64,000 nucleotides of DNA from Cedecea lapagei (lineage in GTDB: Bacteria; Pseudomonadota; Gammaproteobacteria; Enterobacterales; Enterobacteriaceae). This document shows, one piece after another, positions 7,729 to 16,964 of the stretch (positions are counted from its first letter, which is position 1; each line of letters starts with the position of its first letter). A model generated the notes under the pieces. It saw only the letters and a list, made by a program, of their open reading frames with translations, did no database searches and was not told the DNA's origin. The translations under genes and the position numbers were made by a program. The stretch spans positions 4,030,001 through 4,094,000 of the forward strand of contig NZ_LR134201.1 of the NCBI RefSeq assembly GCF_900635955.1. The letters are read 5' to 3'.

Positions 7729-9747
7729 ATGAGCTATTCGTCGCTGCTTGCCCCGCTGGATCTCGGCTTCACCACTTTGAAAAATCGCGTGCTGATGGGC
7801 TCGATGCACACCGGACTGGAAGAGCTGCCGGACGGCGCTGAGCGCCTCGCGGCGTTCTATGCCGAGCGTGCCCGCCACGGCGTAGCGCTGATTGTCACCG
7901 GCGGGATTGCCCCTTCGGCCTCCGGCGTGACCGTTGCCCACGGCGCGGTGCTGAACGCCAGAAGCCAACTTGCTCATCACCAGATTGTGACCGATGCGGT
8001 TCACCGCGAAGGCGGCAAAATTGCCCTGCAAATCCTGCATACCGGCCGCTATAGCTATCAGCCTAAACTGGTCGCCCCTTCGGCCATTCAGGCGCCGATT
8101 AACCCGTTTAAACCCCACGAACTCAGCCACCAGGAGGTTTTAACGCTGATCGAGGACTTCGCCCACTGCGCCAGCCTCGCGCGGGAGGCCGGGTATGACG
8201 GCGTGGAGATCATGGGGTCAGAAGGCTATCTGATTAACCAGTTTTTGGCCGCGCGCACCAACCAGCGCGACGACGAGTGGGGCGGCGACTATGAGCGCAG
8301 AATGCGCTTTGCCGTTGAAGTCGTGCGTGCCGTAAGAGAACGCGTTGGCCAAGAGTTTATTATTATCTACCGCCTGTCGCTGCTCGACCTGGTGGAAGGC
8401 GGCGGCAACTTTGACCAGGCCGTCACACTCGCCAAAGCGATAGAAAAAGCGGGCGCTACGCTTATCAATACCGGCATCGGCTGGCATGAAGCCCGTATTC
8501 CCACCATTGCGACGTCCGTTCCACGCGGCGCGTTTAGCTGGGTAACTAAAAAACTGAAAGGTCACGTTGCGCTGCCGCTGGTGACCACCAACCGTATCAA
8601 TACCCCGGAAACCGCCGAGCAGATCCTGGCCGACGGCGACGCGGATATGGTCTCGATGGCGCGCCCTTTCCTTGCCGATCCTGAATTTGTCTCCAAGGCC
8701 GCCGCGAACCGCGCCGATGAAATCAATACCTGTATTGGCTGCAACCAGGCCTGCCTGGATCAGATTTTTGCGGGTAAAGTGACCTCCTGCCTCGTCAACC
8801 CCCGCGCCTGCCATGAAACCACAATGCCCGTTATTCCTGCTACGCAGGCGAAGCGCATCGCGGTTGTTGGTGCAGGTCCTGCAGGACTGGCCTTTGCGGT
8901 TAACGCCGCCGGACGTGGCCACAGCGTCACGCTGTTTGACGCCGCGGCGGAGATCGGCGGGCAGTTTAATATCGCCAAACAGATCCCCGGCAAAGAAGAG
9001 TTTTTCGAAACGCTGCGCTACTACCGCCGGATGCTTGCTCTTACCGGCGTGGACGTGCGCCTTAATCAGTACATTTCCCCCGAGAAGCTGAGCGACTACG
9101 ACGAGGTAGTTCTGGCCTGCGGCATTGAACCACGCCTGCCGGAAATTGACGGCATCGGCCACCCGAAGGTGCTGAGCTATATCGACGTACTGCGCGACAA
9201 AGCGCCGGTAGGCAAACGCGTGGCGGTGATTGGCGCTGGCGGCATTGGCTTTGATACTTCGATGTACCTGAGCCAGGAAGGAGCCTCCACCAGCCAGAGC
9301 ATCGCTGAGTTCTGCGTGGAATGGGGAATTGATACCAGCCTGCAAACCTCAGGTGGCCTGCGCCCGGAGGGCCCGCACCTGCATAAAAGTCCGCGCAGCA
9401 TCTTCCTGCTGCAGCGTAAAACCAGCAAACCAGGCGAAGGCCTGGGCAAAACTACCGGCTGGATCCACCGCACCACGCTGCTGGCGCGCGGCGTGAAAAT
9501 GATGGCGGGCGTGAGCTACGAACGCATTGACGATGCCGGGCTGCACATCACCGTAGGCGGAGAGCCGCAGCTGCTGGAAGTGGACAACGTGATTATTTGT
9601 GCCGGGCAGAACTCTCGCCGCGAGCTGCTGGAGCCGCTACAGGAAATGGGCAAAACCGTGCATTTAATTGGCGGTGCCGATGTGGCAATGGAGCTGGATG
9701 CCCGACGCGCTATCGCGCAGGGCACCCGTTTAGCGCTGGAGATTTAG
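7729..9747 (+). CDS. fadH: 2,4-dienoyl-CoA reductase (NADPH) FadH
   Basis: 672 residues, matching the E. coli enzyme. It reduces 2,4-dienoyl-CoA during beta-oxidation of unsaturated fatty acids. The N-terminal FMN TIM barrel belongs to the old-yellow-enzyme family. It is followed by the 4Fe-4S cysteine cluster (CIGCNQAC with a later SC..NPRAC), then FAD- and NADPH-binding Rossmann folds (VVGAGPAGLAF and VIGAGGIGFD). It converges on rlmG with a four-base overlap of the stop codons. The fadH-rlmG-ygjP-ygjR order is that of E. coli. Confidence 0.96.
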   Translation: MSYSSLLAPLDLGFTTLKNRVLMGSMHTGLEELPDGAERLAAFYAERARHGVALIVTGGIAPSASGVTVAHGAVLNARSQLAHHQIVTDAVHREGGKIALQILHTGRYSYQPKLVAPSAIQAPINPFKPHELSHQEVLTLIEDFAHCASLAREAGYDGVEIMGSEGYLINQFLAARTNQRDDEWGGDYERRMRFAVEVVRAVRERVGQEFIIIYRLSLLDLVEGGGNFDQAVTLAKAIEKAGATLINTGIGWHEARIPTIATSVPRGAFSWVTKKLKGHVALPLVTTNRINTPETAEQILADGDADMVSMARPFLADPEFVSKAAANRADEINTCIGCNQACLDQIFAGKVTSCLVNPRACHETTMPVIPATQAKRIAVVGAGPAGLAFAVNAAGRGHSVTLFDAAAEIGGQFNIAKQIPGKEEFFETLRYYRRMLALTGVDVRLNQYISPEKLSDYDEVVLACGIEPRLPEIDGIGHPKVLSYIDVLRDKAPVGKRVAVIGAGGIGFDTSMYLSQEGASTSQSIAEFCVEWGIDTSLQTSGGLRPEGPHLHKSPRSIFLLQRKTSKPGEGLGKTTGWIHRTTLLARGVKMMAGVSYERIDDAGLHITVGGEPQLLEVDNVIICAGQNSRRELLEPLQEMGKTVHLIGGADVAMELDARRAIAQGTRLALEI

Positions 9748-10880
9748 CTACGACGACCTAACTTCACCGCTTTGAGCACCACGAACTTGCTGTTCGTCGC
9801 AACGGTGGTGCAGTTGCCGAAGATCTTCTTCAGCTTGCGGAAGTAGTCGAGGTGGCGGTTAGCCACGATGTAAAGCTCGCCGTTGATCTTCAGGCAGCGG
9901 CGGGCGTGATGGAACATCTCCCACGCAATCTGGTCGGTTAGCGCATGCTGCTGATGGAACGGTGGGTTACACAGTACCGCATTGAAACGGAACGGCTCCA
10001 CGCCGGACAGACCGTTATTGATCATAAACTCACAGCGATCGATATCGCCCGGCAGGTTAGTCTCAACGTTCAGGCGGCTGGACGCGACGGCCATCGGCGA
10101 CTCATCCACAAACACCACCTGCGCCAGCGGATTTTTCTCCAGCAGCGTCAGGCCAATCACCCCGTTGCCGCAGCCGAGATCGACAATTTCGCCTTCCAGA
10201 TCGGACGGTAAATGCTCAATAAAGAAACGTGCGCCGATATCCAGCCCGGTGCGGGAGAAGACGTTCGCATGGTTGTGAATCGTCCAGTCGGTTCCTTCCA
10301 GCTTCCAGCTCAGCGTCTCCGGCGCGTCGGCCAGATCCGGCTTAGTGAAAGTCGGGTTAACCAAACGCGCTTTTTTCCACGCCAGCGTGGTCGTGGTTGG
10401 CCCTAAAATCTTTTCAAACAGCTCAAGCGTGGAGTTGTGAATATCACGCGCTTTCGCGCCCGCGATGATGCGGGTTTCCGGCGTGACCACCTTACGCAGC
10501 GCACGCAGCTGCTGCTCAAGCAATGCCAGCGTTTTAGGGATTTTGATCAGCACCAGTCCCGGCGCCTGCGGGTAAGCCGCGGTGCTGTCGAGGAAGGTGA
10601 CGCTGTTTTCCGGAATTTCGTTCTCGCGCAGGTTTTCACGCGTTGCCAGCTCGCTTAAATACGAGTCGCCGATGCTGTAAGGCTTGTGTTCGGCCAGTAC
10701 GCAGGCCAGCGCGCCGAACGTGTCGTTAAGAACAAGAACGGGGCCGACTGGCTCAAGTTCGTCTACCTGCTGCAACAGGTAGTCATCTGCCGCTTCCCAC
10801 GCCTGCAGTGGGTTAACGTCGTCCGTTGCCGGAAAACGCTTCAGCGTCAGTGAACGAAAACCGTTGTCTAATTGGCTCAT
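9744..10880 (-). CDS. rlmG: 23S rRNA G1835 methyltransferase RlmG
   Basis: About 378 residues. S-adenosylmethionine-dependent N2-guanine methyltransferase acting on 23S rRNA. The C-terminal catalytic half contains the SAM site VDLGCGNGVIGL and the N2-methylase motif NPPFHQ. The N-terminal half is a degenerate duplicated methyltransferase domain, as usual for RlmG. The ATG at 10880 (MSQLDNGFRSL) matches the E. coli start; a longer frame upstream is not conserved. The stop overlaps that of convergent fadH. Confidence 0.95.
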   Translation of the reverse strand: MSQLDNGFRSLTLKRFPATDDVNPLQAWEAADDYLLQQVDELEPVGPVLVLNDTFGALACVLAEHKPYSIGDSYLSELATRENLRENEIPENSVTFLDSTAAYPQAPGLVLIKIPKTLALLEQQLRALRKVVTPETRIIAGAKARDIHNSTLELFEKILGPTTTTLAWKKARLVNPTFTKPDLADAPETLSWKLEGTDWTIHNHANVFSRTGLDIGARFFIEHLPSDLEGEIVDLGCGNGVIGLTLLEKNPLAQVVFVDESPMAVASSRLNVETNLPGDIDRCEFMINNGLSGVEPFRFNAVLCNPPFHQQHALTDQIAWEMFHHARRCLKINGELYIVANRHLDYFRKLKKIFGNCTTVATNSKFVVLKAVKLGRRS

Positions 10881-10964
10881 CGGCCCTCCTGGATGGTAAA
10901 GTTTGGTGATATCCCCGTAGCGGGGGCGAGAGTATACCTTTTTTTCCTTCAACCTGAGACAAGC

Positions 10965-11465
10965 ATGAGCGAACTGATTTATTTAAGCGGCTATCCGGAG
11001 CATTTGCTTTCGCAGGTGCGCACCCTGATTCGCGAGCAGCGCCTCGGCGAGGTGCTGGAAAAGCGCTACCCGCAGGGCCACAACATCGCGACCGATAAAG
11101 CGCTTTATGGCTACACTCAGGAGCTGAAAAGCCAGTTCCTGCGCAATGCCCCGCCGATAAATAAAGTTGCTTATGACAGCAAAATCCACGTGCTTAACAA
11201 CGCGCTCGGGCTACATACCGCCATTTCACGCGTGCAGGGAAATAAGCTAAAAGCTAAAGCCGAAATTCGCGTAGCGACCGTGTTTCGCACTGCGCCCGAA
11301 GCCTTTCTACGCATGATCGTGGTCCACGAACTGGCGCATCTTAAGGAGAAAGATCACAACAAAGCTTTTTACTCCTTGTGCTGTCATATGGAACCGCAGT
11401 ATCACCAGTTAGAATTCGATACACGACTTTGGCTTACGCAGCTGGCGCTTAACGGCGCGGCCTGA
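10965..11465 (+). CDS. ygjP: YgjP, M48/WLM-type metalloprotein
   Basis: 166 residues, similar in length and sequence to E. coli YgjP (UTP pyrophosphatase / DUF45 family). The zinc-binding HELAH motif lies in VVHELAHLKEKDH. The family has been described as a nucleotide phosphohydrolase, but its fold resembles metallopeptidases, so the biochemical role is uncertain. The start at 10965 matches the E. coli N-terminus (MSxLxYLxGYPE). It is divergent from rlmG and followed 49 bp later by ygjR. Confidence 0.9.
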   Translation: MSELIYLSGYPEHLLSQVRTLIREQRLGEVLEKRYPQGHNIATDKALYGYTQELKSQFLRNAPPINKVAYDSKIHVLNNALGLHTAISRVQGNKLKAKAEIRVATVFRTAPEAFLRMIVVHELAHLKEKDHNKAFYSLCCHMEPQYHQLEFDTRLWLTQLALNGAA

Positions 11466-11514
11466 TTAGGCCCCAACCCTATTGACTATCGACTTCCGGA
11501 GAACGCACCCGTTT

Positions 11515-12513
11515 ATGATACGTTTCGCTGTGATTGGAACTAACTGGATCACCCGCCAGTTCGTGGATGCCGCCCATGAGAGCGGCAAATATAAGCTGAC
11601 CGCGGTCTACTCCCGCAGCCTGGAGCAGGCGCAAACTTTCGCTAACGATTACCCGGTTGAGCACCTCTTTACCTCGCTGGATGAGCTGGCGAAGAGCGAT
11701 GTTATCGACGCGGTGTATATCGCCAGCCCGAACTCACTGCACGGCCCGCAGAGCCAGCTGTTCCTTAGCCACAAAAAACACGTTATCTGCGAGAAACCGC
11801 TGGCCTCTAATCTTGCGGAAGTGGAAGCGGCTATAGCCTGCGCACGTGCTAACCAGGTGGTGCTGTTCGAGGCATTTAAAACCGCCAGCCTGCCAAACTT
11901 TATCGCGCTGCAGCAGGCGCTGCCCAAAGTCGGTAAAATCCGCAAGGTGCTGCTCAACTACTGCCAGTACTCTTCCCGCTACCAGCGCTACCTGGACGGC
12001 GAAAACCCAAACACCTTTAACCCGGCGTTTTCTAACGGTTCGATCATGGACATCGGTTTCTACGTGCTGGCCTCGGCGGCCGCATTGTGGGGCGAACCGC
12101 ACTCCGTTCACGCCACGGCTTCCCTGCTGGACAGCGGGGTGGACGCTCACGGCACCGTTCAGCTGAACTACGGTGATTTTGACGTCACCCTCATGCATTC
12201 CAAGGTGAGCGACTCGACGATCCCAAGCGAAATTCAGGGCGAAGCCGGGTCGCTGGTGATCGAGAAGATCTCCGAATGCCAGCGGGTAACCTTTATCCCG
12301 CGCGGCGGCAAACCTCAGGATCTGAGCCAGCCGCAGCATATCAATACTATGCTGTACGAAGCGGAGACGTTTGCCCGCCTGGTGGAAGAAAACGAGGTGA
12401 ATCACGCGGGGCTGGTGACCTCACGCATCACGTCGGCGCTGGCAACCGAGATTCGCCGCCAGACCGGCGTTAAGTTCCCGGCCGACAATGTTGGCCAGCA
12501 GGCCACGGCATAA
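11515..12513 (+). CDS. ygjR: Gfo/Idh/MocA-type oxidoreductase YgjR
   Basis: 332 residues. NAD(P)-dependent sugar or polyol dehydrogenase family. N-terminal Rossmann fold (FAVIGTNWI), CEKPLASN with the family catalytic lysine, and a C-terminal alpha/beta domain. The start at 11515 follows CGGAG. The substrate is unknown. The gene ends at a strong bidirectional terminator. Confidence 0.9.
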   Translation: MIRFAVIGTNWITRQFVDAAHESGKYKLTAVYSRSLEQAQTFANDYPVEHLFTSLDELAKSDVIDAVYIASPNSLHGPQSQLFLSHKKHVICEKPLASNLAEVEAAIACARANQVVLFEAFKTASLPNFIALQQALPKVGKIRKVLLNYCQYSSRYQRYLDGENPNTFNPAFSNGSIMDIGFYVLASAAALWGEPHSVHATASLLDSGVDAHGTVQLNYGDFDVTLMHSKVSDSTIPSEIQGEAGSLVIEKISECQRVTFIPRGGKPQDLSQPQHINTMLYEAETFARLVEENEVNHAGLVTSRITSALATEIRRQTGVKFPADNVGQQATA

Positions 12514-12514
12514 A

Positions 12515-12548
12515 GAAAAAACGGCTGATAATTCAGCCGTTTTTTTTA
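12515..12548. terminator. Bidirectional terminator between ygjR and PTS operon
   Basis: AACGGCTGA and TCAGCCGTT form a stem flanked by A-tract and T-tract, so it serves both ygjR (plus) and the PTS operon end (minus). Confidence 0.9.
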
Positions 12549-13070
12549 CTCGATATCAGCGTGGCGCCGCTTCATACTTTGCCCGCTTTCACCCAGATCG
12601 TTCATCAACGTTAGCACAATGCTGTCATAAACCAGCAGCGAAGCCTGTTCAAACAGCGTGCCCATTGGCTGCTCTGAGTCCCCCCCCGCGGGAAGCGTGA
12701 CAACGCAATCTGCAAGCTGCCCAAGCGTAGAGCCTGCGCTGCAGGTGATCAGCGCCAGCCGAACCAGATTCTGCCGCGCGATCTTCGCCTGATTGACCAG
12801 ACGCTGCGTTTCCCCCGAGCGGGAGCCAATGATCATCAGATCGCCAGGTTTAGAGTGCGGAGAACTGATTTCACCAACAACGCTGACCGAAAAACCCAGA
12901 TGCATCAGCCGATTGGCAAAGGCATTGATCATCAGTCCTGAACGCCCTGCTCCCGCAAGAAAAATGTGACTTGCCTGTTTGATCTCCGCCACCAGCGGCT
13001 GGAGCTGGGATCCGTCAATCGCCTGCTCCAGCGCTTTAATTTCCTTCACTATTTTTGCAAGATTCGTCAT
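12546..13070 (-). CDS. SIS-domain phosphosugar isomerase, PHI-like
   Basis: 174 residues. One SIS domain with the phosphosugar-binding motifs GAGRSG and GSRSGET, and the C-terminal RRHADIE signature that resembles 6-phospho-3-hexuloisomerase (RHANLE). It is predicted to interconvert hexulose phosphates, one product possibly being fructose 6-phosphate. It is the last gene of the minus-strand PTS operon. The ATG at 13070 is used, with AGGTAA upstream. The true substrate is unknown. Confidence 0.75.
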   Translation of the reverse strand: MTNLAKIVKEIKALEQAIDGSQLQPLVAEIKQASHIFLAGAGRSGLMINAFANRLMHLGFSVSVVGEISSPHSKPGDLMIIGSRSGETQRLVNQAKIARQNLVRLALITCSAGSTLGQLADCVVTLPAGGDSEQPMGTLFEQASLLVYDSIVLTLMNDLGESGQSMKRRHADIE

Positions 13071-13109
13071 CACATGGGTTACCTTTTTGGGGCGCGCGTA
13101 CCCCTCGAA

Positions 13110-13571
13110 TTACTCGATGTTGAGCTGCTGCTTAATAAATGCGACGGTAGTCTGCTCATCAAGCGTTCGGCAGCGGCTGACAAATTCCGCCTCCTGGAAC
13201 AGCGTAAACAGTCTGCGCAGGATAGCCATATGCTGATCGCTGGTAGCGAATGCGAGGTTAAACAGCATGCTACACTTCACCGTGAGATCCGCATCTTCCA
13301 TCTGACCAAACGCGATGGGTTTTGCAAACCGCACGATGCTAATGCTGTTAGTATTGACCAGTTGGTAATCCGCATGGGGGATAGCGAGCCCTTCGCCGTT
13401 AGCCATCATCAGCCCAGTTGGGTAGCTTTTTTCGCGAGTCAGGCAGGCGGAGATGTACTCAGGCTGAATGTACCCGCGCTCCAGCAGTTGCTTTCCAGCG
13501 AAGGTAATCGCCTGCTCACAGGTGGCAATCTCCTGCCCAACGTCATTGACCAGAATTTCAAACTTCATCAT
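13110..13571 (-). CDS. PTS EIIA component, galactitol/fructose type
   Basis: 153 residues. Cytoplasmic phosphocarrier; the active histidine is in LAIPHADY (family knowledge). It receives phosphate from HPr and passes it to the EIIB encoded next door. Its start overlaps the EIIB stop (ATGA), so the two are translationally coupled. Length fits a stand-alone EIIA of the mannitol/fructose superfamily. Confidence 0.88.
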   Translation of the reverse strand: MMKFEILVNDVGQEIATCEQAITFAGKQLLERGYIQPEYISACLTREKSYPTGLMMANGEGLAIPHADYQLVNTNSISIVRFAKPIAFGQMEDADLTVKCSMLFNLAFATSDQHMAILRRLFTLFQEAEFVSRCRTLDEQTTVAFIKQQLNIE

Positions 13572-13861
13572 GCGTCCTTTTTTTCCAGCTCTTCTTTTAC
13601 TGCCGCGAAAATTTCTTCTTCACCGAGGCCCGTGAGCAGCCCGGCCCCGACAATGACGCGGGTAGTGATTTCCGGGTTATCCAGCTTAGTGGAGGAAACT
13701 ACCAGGTCGTAGCTGTTAAACGTGTCGGCTGTACAGGCCATCAGGGAGGATTTATCCACCTGCACGTCCATGCGTTCTTCTTTCAGGAAGTCCTGAAGGA
13801 TTGAGACCATGATGGATGAAGAGGCAATACCGTTCCCGCAAACAACGAGGATCTTTTTCAT
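13568..13861 (-). CDS. PTS EIIB component, galactitol type
   Basis: 97 residues. Small EIIB with the phospho-cysteine loop VVCGNGIASS near the N-terminus (C9), typical of the lactose/galactitol EIIB fold. It transfers phosphate to the sugar bound by the EIIC membrane subunit encoded upstream. A strong ribosome binding site (GGAG) precedes the ATG. Confidence 0.9.
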   Translation of the reverse strand: MKKILVVCGNGIASSSIMVSILQDFLKEERMDVQVDKSSLMACTADTFNSYDLVVSSTKLDNPEITTRVIVGAGLLTGLGEEEIFAAVKEELEKKDA

Positions 13862-13885
13862 TGGTTATCTCCAGATTTTAACTGT

Positions 13886-15247
13886 TTATTCTGCGCCCGC
13901 CTGAAGCTGGCGGCGGGATTTCTGTTTCAGCAAATAGCCCACCGAAATCAAAAGCACGCCAACCAGCGCGTAACCGACGATGCCGACGTGGCTCATGGCA
14001 GCGAATAGTCCGGTGAACGGGTTCGCTGACGGGTTCAAGGAGGTGTACATCACGCTGGCATCCGGGTTGGTGCCGAATTTCTGGAACACTTCGTTGGTCG
14101 CCGGTGCCATCCAGGACGCGATGTACAGGCCGCCGCCAAACAGGAAAATGGAAGTCACCCAGGTGCGGATAATGTTGCCTTTAAATACCGGCACCATGCA
14201 GGCGATGAAAAACACAAACTGCGACAGATCGCCAAGCGGCATCACGCGGTTGCCCGGCAAGATCACCGCCAGAATGACAATCACCGGGATCAGCAGCAGC
14301 GCCGGAGCGATGACCGAAGGATGGCCAACGATCAGCGCCGTATCCATGCCCACCGTGATTTCGCGGTTCGGGAAACGCTTGACCAGTTTTTTACGCGCGA
14401 CGTTGGAGAGCGGCACCAGCCCTTCCATCATGATGGACGTCATGCGCGGCAGCAGCAGCATCACGGCGGCCAGGTACATCCCCAGCTGCAGGCTGGCGAT
14501 GATAGTGTGATATGGGCTTTCCCAACCGTAGCCACAGAAACCCAGCAGAATACCAATCATAAACCCAACAATCGTTGGGTCGCCCAGCACGCCAAAGCGC
14601 TTCTGGATGGATTCGGCGGTCACATTCAGGTTACGGAAGCCGGGAATACGGTCGTAAACCCAGTTAAAGGGATAAGCGAACAGCAGATAAGTGTTTGCCA
14701 CCGGGTGTGAAATCGCCACGCCTTTCGGTAGATTAAAGAACTGTTCGTTATTCTTCGCGCCGATATCCGCGGCGATCAGCGCCCAAACGTGGAACAGCGC
14801 GGCGGTTAGTACGCCGTAGAAGAAGTTGCCGGAATAGGCCGCGACAATCGCGCCCATTGAGGCATTTTGGTGGAGGTTGAAAACATCCACGTTGACGCAG
14901 TCGGTCAGGCGAGCAATCAGCATAATGACGTTGACTGCCACGCAAAGTGGAATAATGATCGCCCCCATGCTGGAGCCGAAGCCCATCACTGCGGTGGCCG
15001 CACCGCCCACGTCAATAGCGCTGAGCGATGAGCCAGTGGCCTCTGCCAGGCCCGTCACCGCAGGCTGCATCTTCTCCAGCATAAATTTAATGGTCATGGT
15101 CAGGGCGATAAAACCGATCCCGACCTTGATCGCCGATGAAATGCATTCCGACAGCGGTCGCCCAAGCAGCGCCATTAGCCCGAGAAAGATCGCCGGAATA
15201 AAAATGAAGTTTCCTAAATCATTGATAAATTGCGTTATCATTTCCAT
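13886..15247 (-). CDS. PTS EIIC component, galactitol family permease
   Basis: 453 residues, a polytopic membrane protein with about 9-10 hydrophobic segments. Family resemblance includes NFIFIPAIFLGLMALLGRPL at the start and the NVDVFN and GVLTAALFHVWALI regions characteristic of galactitol-type EIIC. It imports and phosphorylates a sugar or polyol together with the separate EIIA and EIIB. Substrate specificity cannot be read from sequence. It sits directly after the RpiB-like gene. Confidence 0.9.
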   Translation of the reverse strand: MEMITQFINDLGNFIFIPAIFLGLMALLGRPLSECISSAIKVGIGFIALTMTIKFMLEKMQPAVTGLAEATGSSLSAIDVGGAATAVMGFGSSMGAIIIPLCVAVNVIMLIARLTDCVNVDVFNLHQNASMGAIVAAYSGNFFYGVLTAALFHVWALIAADIGAKNNEQFFNLPKGVAISHPVANTYLLFAYPFNWVYDRIPGFRNLNVTAESIQKRFGVLGDPTIVGFMIGILLGFCGYGWESPYHTIIASLQLGMYLAAVMLLLPRMTSIMMEGLVPLSNVARKKLVKRFPNREITVGMDTALIVGHPSVIAPALLLIPVIVILAVILPGNRVMPLGDLSQFVFFIACMVPVFKGNIIRTWVTSIFLFGGGLYIASWMAPATNEVFQKFGTNPDASVMYTSLNPSANPFTGLFAAMSHVGIVGYALVGVLLISVGYLLKQKSRRQLQAGAE

Positions 15248-15249
15248 GA

Positions 15250-15795
15250 TTAGCGTGTCCCAGGGTTATCAGTATCGGGTTTGAACCCCATGTTCCAGGC
15301 AACAAACGACGGCCTGGTCAGTAAAGCGTTGTCGCTGCGTTCGGCTTCCAGCAGGTTTTTCTTTGAGTTTTCACGGGCGGAGGCAAAATCAAACGAGTTG
15401 TCATACCAGGCGTCGACGATCATTTTGGTGTATTCGAGATCGTTAACCCGGCAGCCCAGGCCGATGATTTGCGCGTTGTTGCTTAACCGCGCCCGTTTGG
15501 CAGAGTAAGGGTTAGTCACCGCCACCGCGCGGATCCCCCAGTGTTTGTTGGCCTGGCAGGTGAAGCCGATGCCGGTGCCGCAAATGTAAATCCCCAGCCG
15601 GCAGGCATCTTTCTGGATCAGCTCCGCCATTTCATCCGCCAGAGAAGCAAAGGTATTCACCCCGTCCTGCGGCGTTTTCACCGGATCAAAGACCACTTCG
15701 GCCTGTTTCTCCTCTTCCAGGTAGCGTTTGATCGCCTCTTTGCGTTCAAAGCCAATATCATCACAAGCGATAGCAATTTTGGTTTTCATCTTCAT
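15250..15795 (-). CDS. RpiB/LacAB-family sugar-phosphate isomerase
   Basis: About 181 residues. RpiB/LacA/LacB fold with IAIACDDIGFE at the N-terminus and the catalytic-cysteine loop ICGTGIGF. It should catalyse aldose-ketose isomerisation of a phosphorylated sugar. As first gene of the operon it probably acts on the PTS product before the PHI-like isomerase. The ATG at 15795 is chosen for GGAG six bases upstream; a second ATG lies two codons in. The C-terminal extension beyond ordinary RpiB (about 150 residues) has no recognised motif. Confidence 0.85.
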   Translation of the reverse strand: MKMKTKIAIACDDIGFERKEAIKRYLEEEKQAEVVFDPVKTPQDGVNTFASLADEMAELIQKDACRLGIYICGTGIGFTCQANKHWGIRAVAVTNPYSAKRARLSNNAQIIGLGCRVNDLEYTKMIVDAWYDNSFDFASARENSKKNLLEAERSDNALLTRPSFVAWNMGFKPDTDNPGTR

Positions 15796-15850
15796 TCCAC
15801 TCTCCAACCTCAACATAAGCCAATTATTAAGTTGGTAAATATTGGTTGTC

Positions 15851-15872
15851 AATTGTGATTAAAATCACAATT
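15851..15872. promoter_or_regulatory. Consensus CRP site for the PTS operon
   Basis: TGTGA, six bases (TTAAAA), TCACA at 15854-15869, extended by AAT and ATT into a perfect 22-bp palindrome. It lies about 55 bp upstream of the first PTS operon gene, in an AT-rich divergent region, so catabolite activation of the operon is the natural reading. Confidence 0.88.
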
Positions 15873-16039
15873 TTCATAATTAATTGATTTTATTGAAATA
15901 AAAAACCAATAAAAACAAATAAAATGATATTTAGATCGCAAAAATATCGCTCATTTCGCCACAGAGAGGCACCTTAATCGAGTAGAATCCAGGCTTACAA
16001 GCCTTAAAATACAAGCATTACCAATCAAAACAAACCTGA

Positions 16040-16067
16040 TATGTTGCCAGCGCCGTAGAGCAACATA
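16040..16067. promoter_or_regulatory. Candidate operator of the DeoR-type regulator
   Basis: TATGTTGC, 12 bases, GCAACATA: a perfect 8-bp inverted repeat 63 bp before the regulator start. Auto-regulation and control of the divergent operon are inferred. The rest of the 15796-16129 intergenic region is AT-rich with no gene. Confidence 0.5.
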
Positions 16068-16129
16068 TATGATTGAGCCATATCATTTTTTACGCGCCCG
16101 TCTCCGGCTGGCCACTTACGAGGATCGAA

Positions 16130-16888
16130 ATGTTGCTGATTGATGAGAGGCGAAAGCTGATTTTTGAAGAGCTGGTTACCGAAGGCACCGTGTATGTCAG
16201 CAAGCTGGCAAAGCAATACGACGTGACCTACGAAACGATCCGCAAAGATCTCACTTATCTGGAGCAAAAAGGGCTGCTGATCAAAAGCCACGGCGGCGCC
16301 ACGCTGAAGCAGGGCGCTATCGAAAACCCGTTCCACGTGCGTGAAAAAGAGAACATCAGCTACAAGAAAGCGATAGCTAAAAAAGCGCTGGAGCTGATTC
16401 CTGCGGGCAGCTCAATGATCGTGGGCACCGGCAGCAGCACGCTGGAGCTTGCCAATCTGCTAAGCTTGAGATCGGGCTTTAAGATCTTCACCGATTCACT
16501 GCCCGTAGCCAGCGTGCTGCTGCAGTCGGATAACCAGGTATTCCTGTTCGGCGGCGAGTTGCGTAAGAAAAGTTCGTCAGTATTTGGCGGTTGGGCGGTG
16601 TCGATGATTCAGGATGTGAAGGTCGACATGTGCTTTCTCGGCACCGACGGCTTTAGCAATCTGAGCGGGCCTTCCACGCCCTCTTCGTCCGATGCCTTTG
16701 TGGATAAGACGATCATTGCCCATGCCGAAAAGAAATACATTCTCGGCGATCACACCAAGTTCCAGCGCAGCAGCCTGTTTAAAATCTGCGACTGGGCGGA
16801 AATCACCGCGCTGATCACCAACCCAGCGGCCGATGCTGAAGGCGTTTCGCGCGTTGCGCTGCAGACTTCAGTACTGTTCAGCGAGTAA
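16130..16888 (+). CDS. DeoR/GlpR-family transcriptional regulator
   Basis: About 252 residues. N-terminal DeoR helix-turn-helix (RRKLIFEELVTEGTV through VTYETIRKDLTYLE and SHGGA) and a C-terminal sugar-phosphate sensor domain (GTGSST, TDSLPVA, LGTDG). Divergent from the PTS operon, so it is the likely local regulator, probably a repressor relieved by a phosphorylated intermediate. The ATG at 16130 (MLLIDERR) has GAGG upstream and fits the family start; an upstream TTG is less likely. Confidence 0.9.
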   Translation: MLLIDERRKLIFEELVTEGTVYVSKLAKQYDVTYETIRKDLTYLEQKGLLIKSHGGATLKQGAIENPFHVREKENISYKKAIAKKALELIPAGSSMIVGTGSSTLELANLLSLRSGFKIFTDSLPVASVLLQSDNQVFLFGGELRKKSSSVFGGWAVSMIQDVKVDMCFLGTDGFSNLSGPSTPSSSDAFVDKTIIAHAEKKYILGDHTKFQRSSLFKICDWAEITALITNPAADAEGVSRVALQTSVLFSE

Positions 16889-16964
16889 ACGCGTAAATCT
16901 GGGTAAACTTTAGCAGGAAGACAATTGACGCCAGCAACGGCTTGTCATATTTTGTTACCTGCAA

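Noticed and set aside
8218..9345. 375-codon minus-strand frame opposite fadH
   Set aside because: Shadow frame of a conserved gene in GC-rich DNA; no ribosome binding site or known domain. The same applies to long frames opposite lsrK, mpl, cpdB, tamB and qorB.
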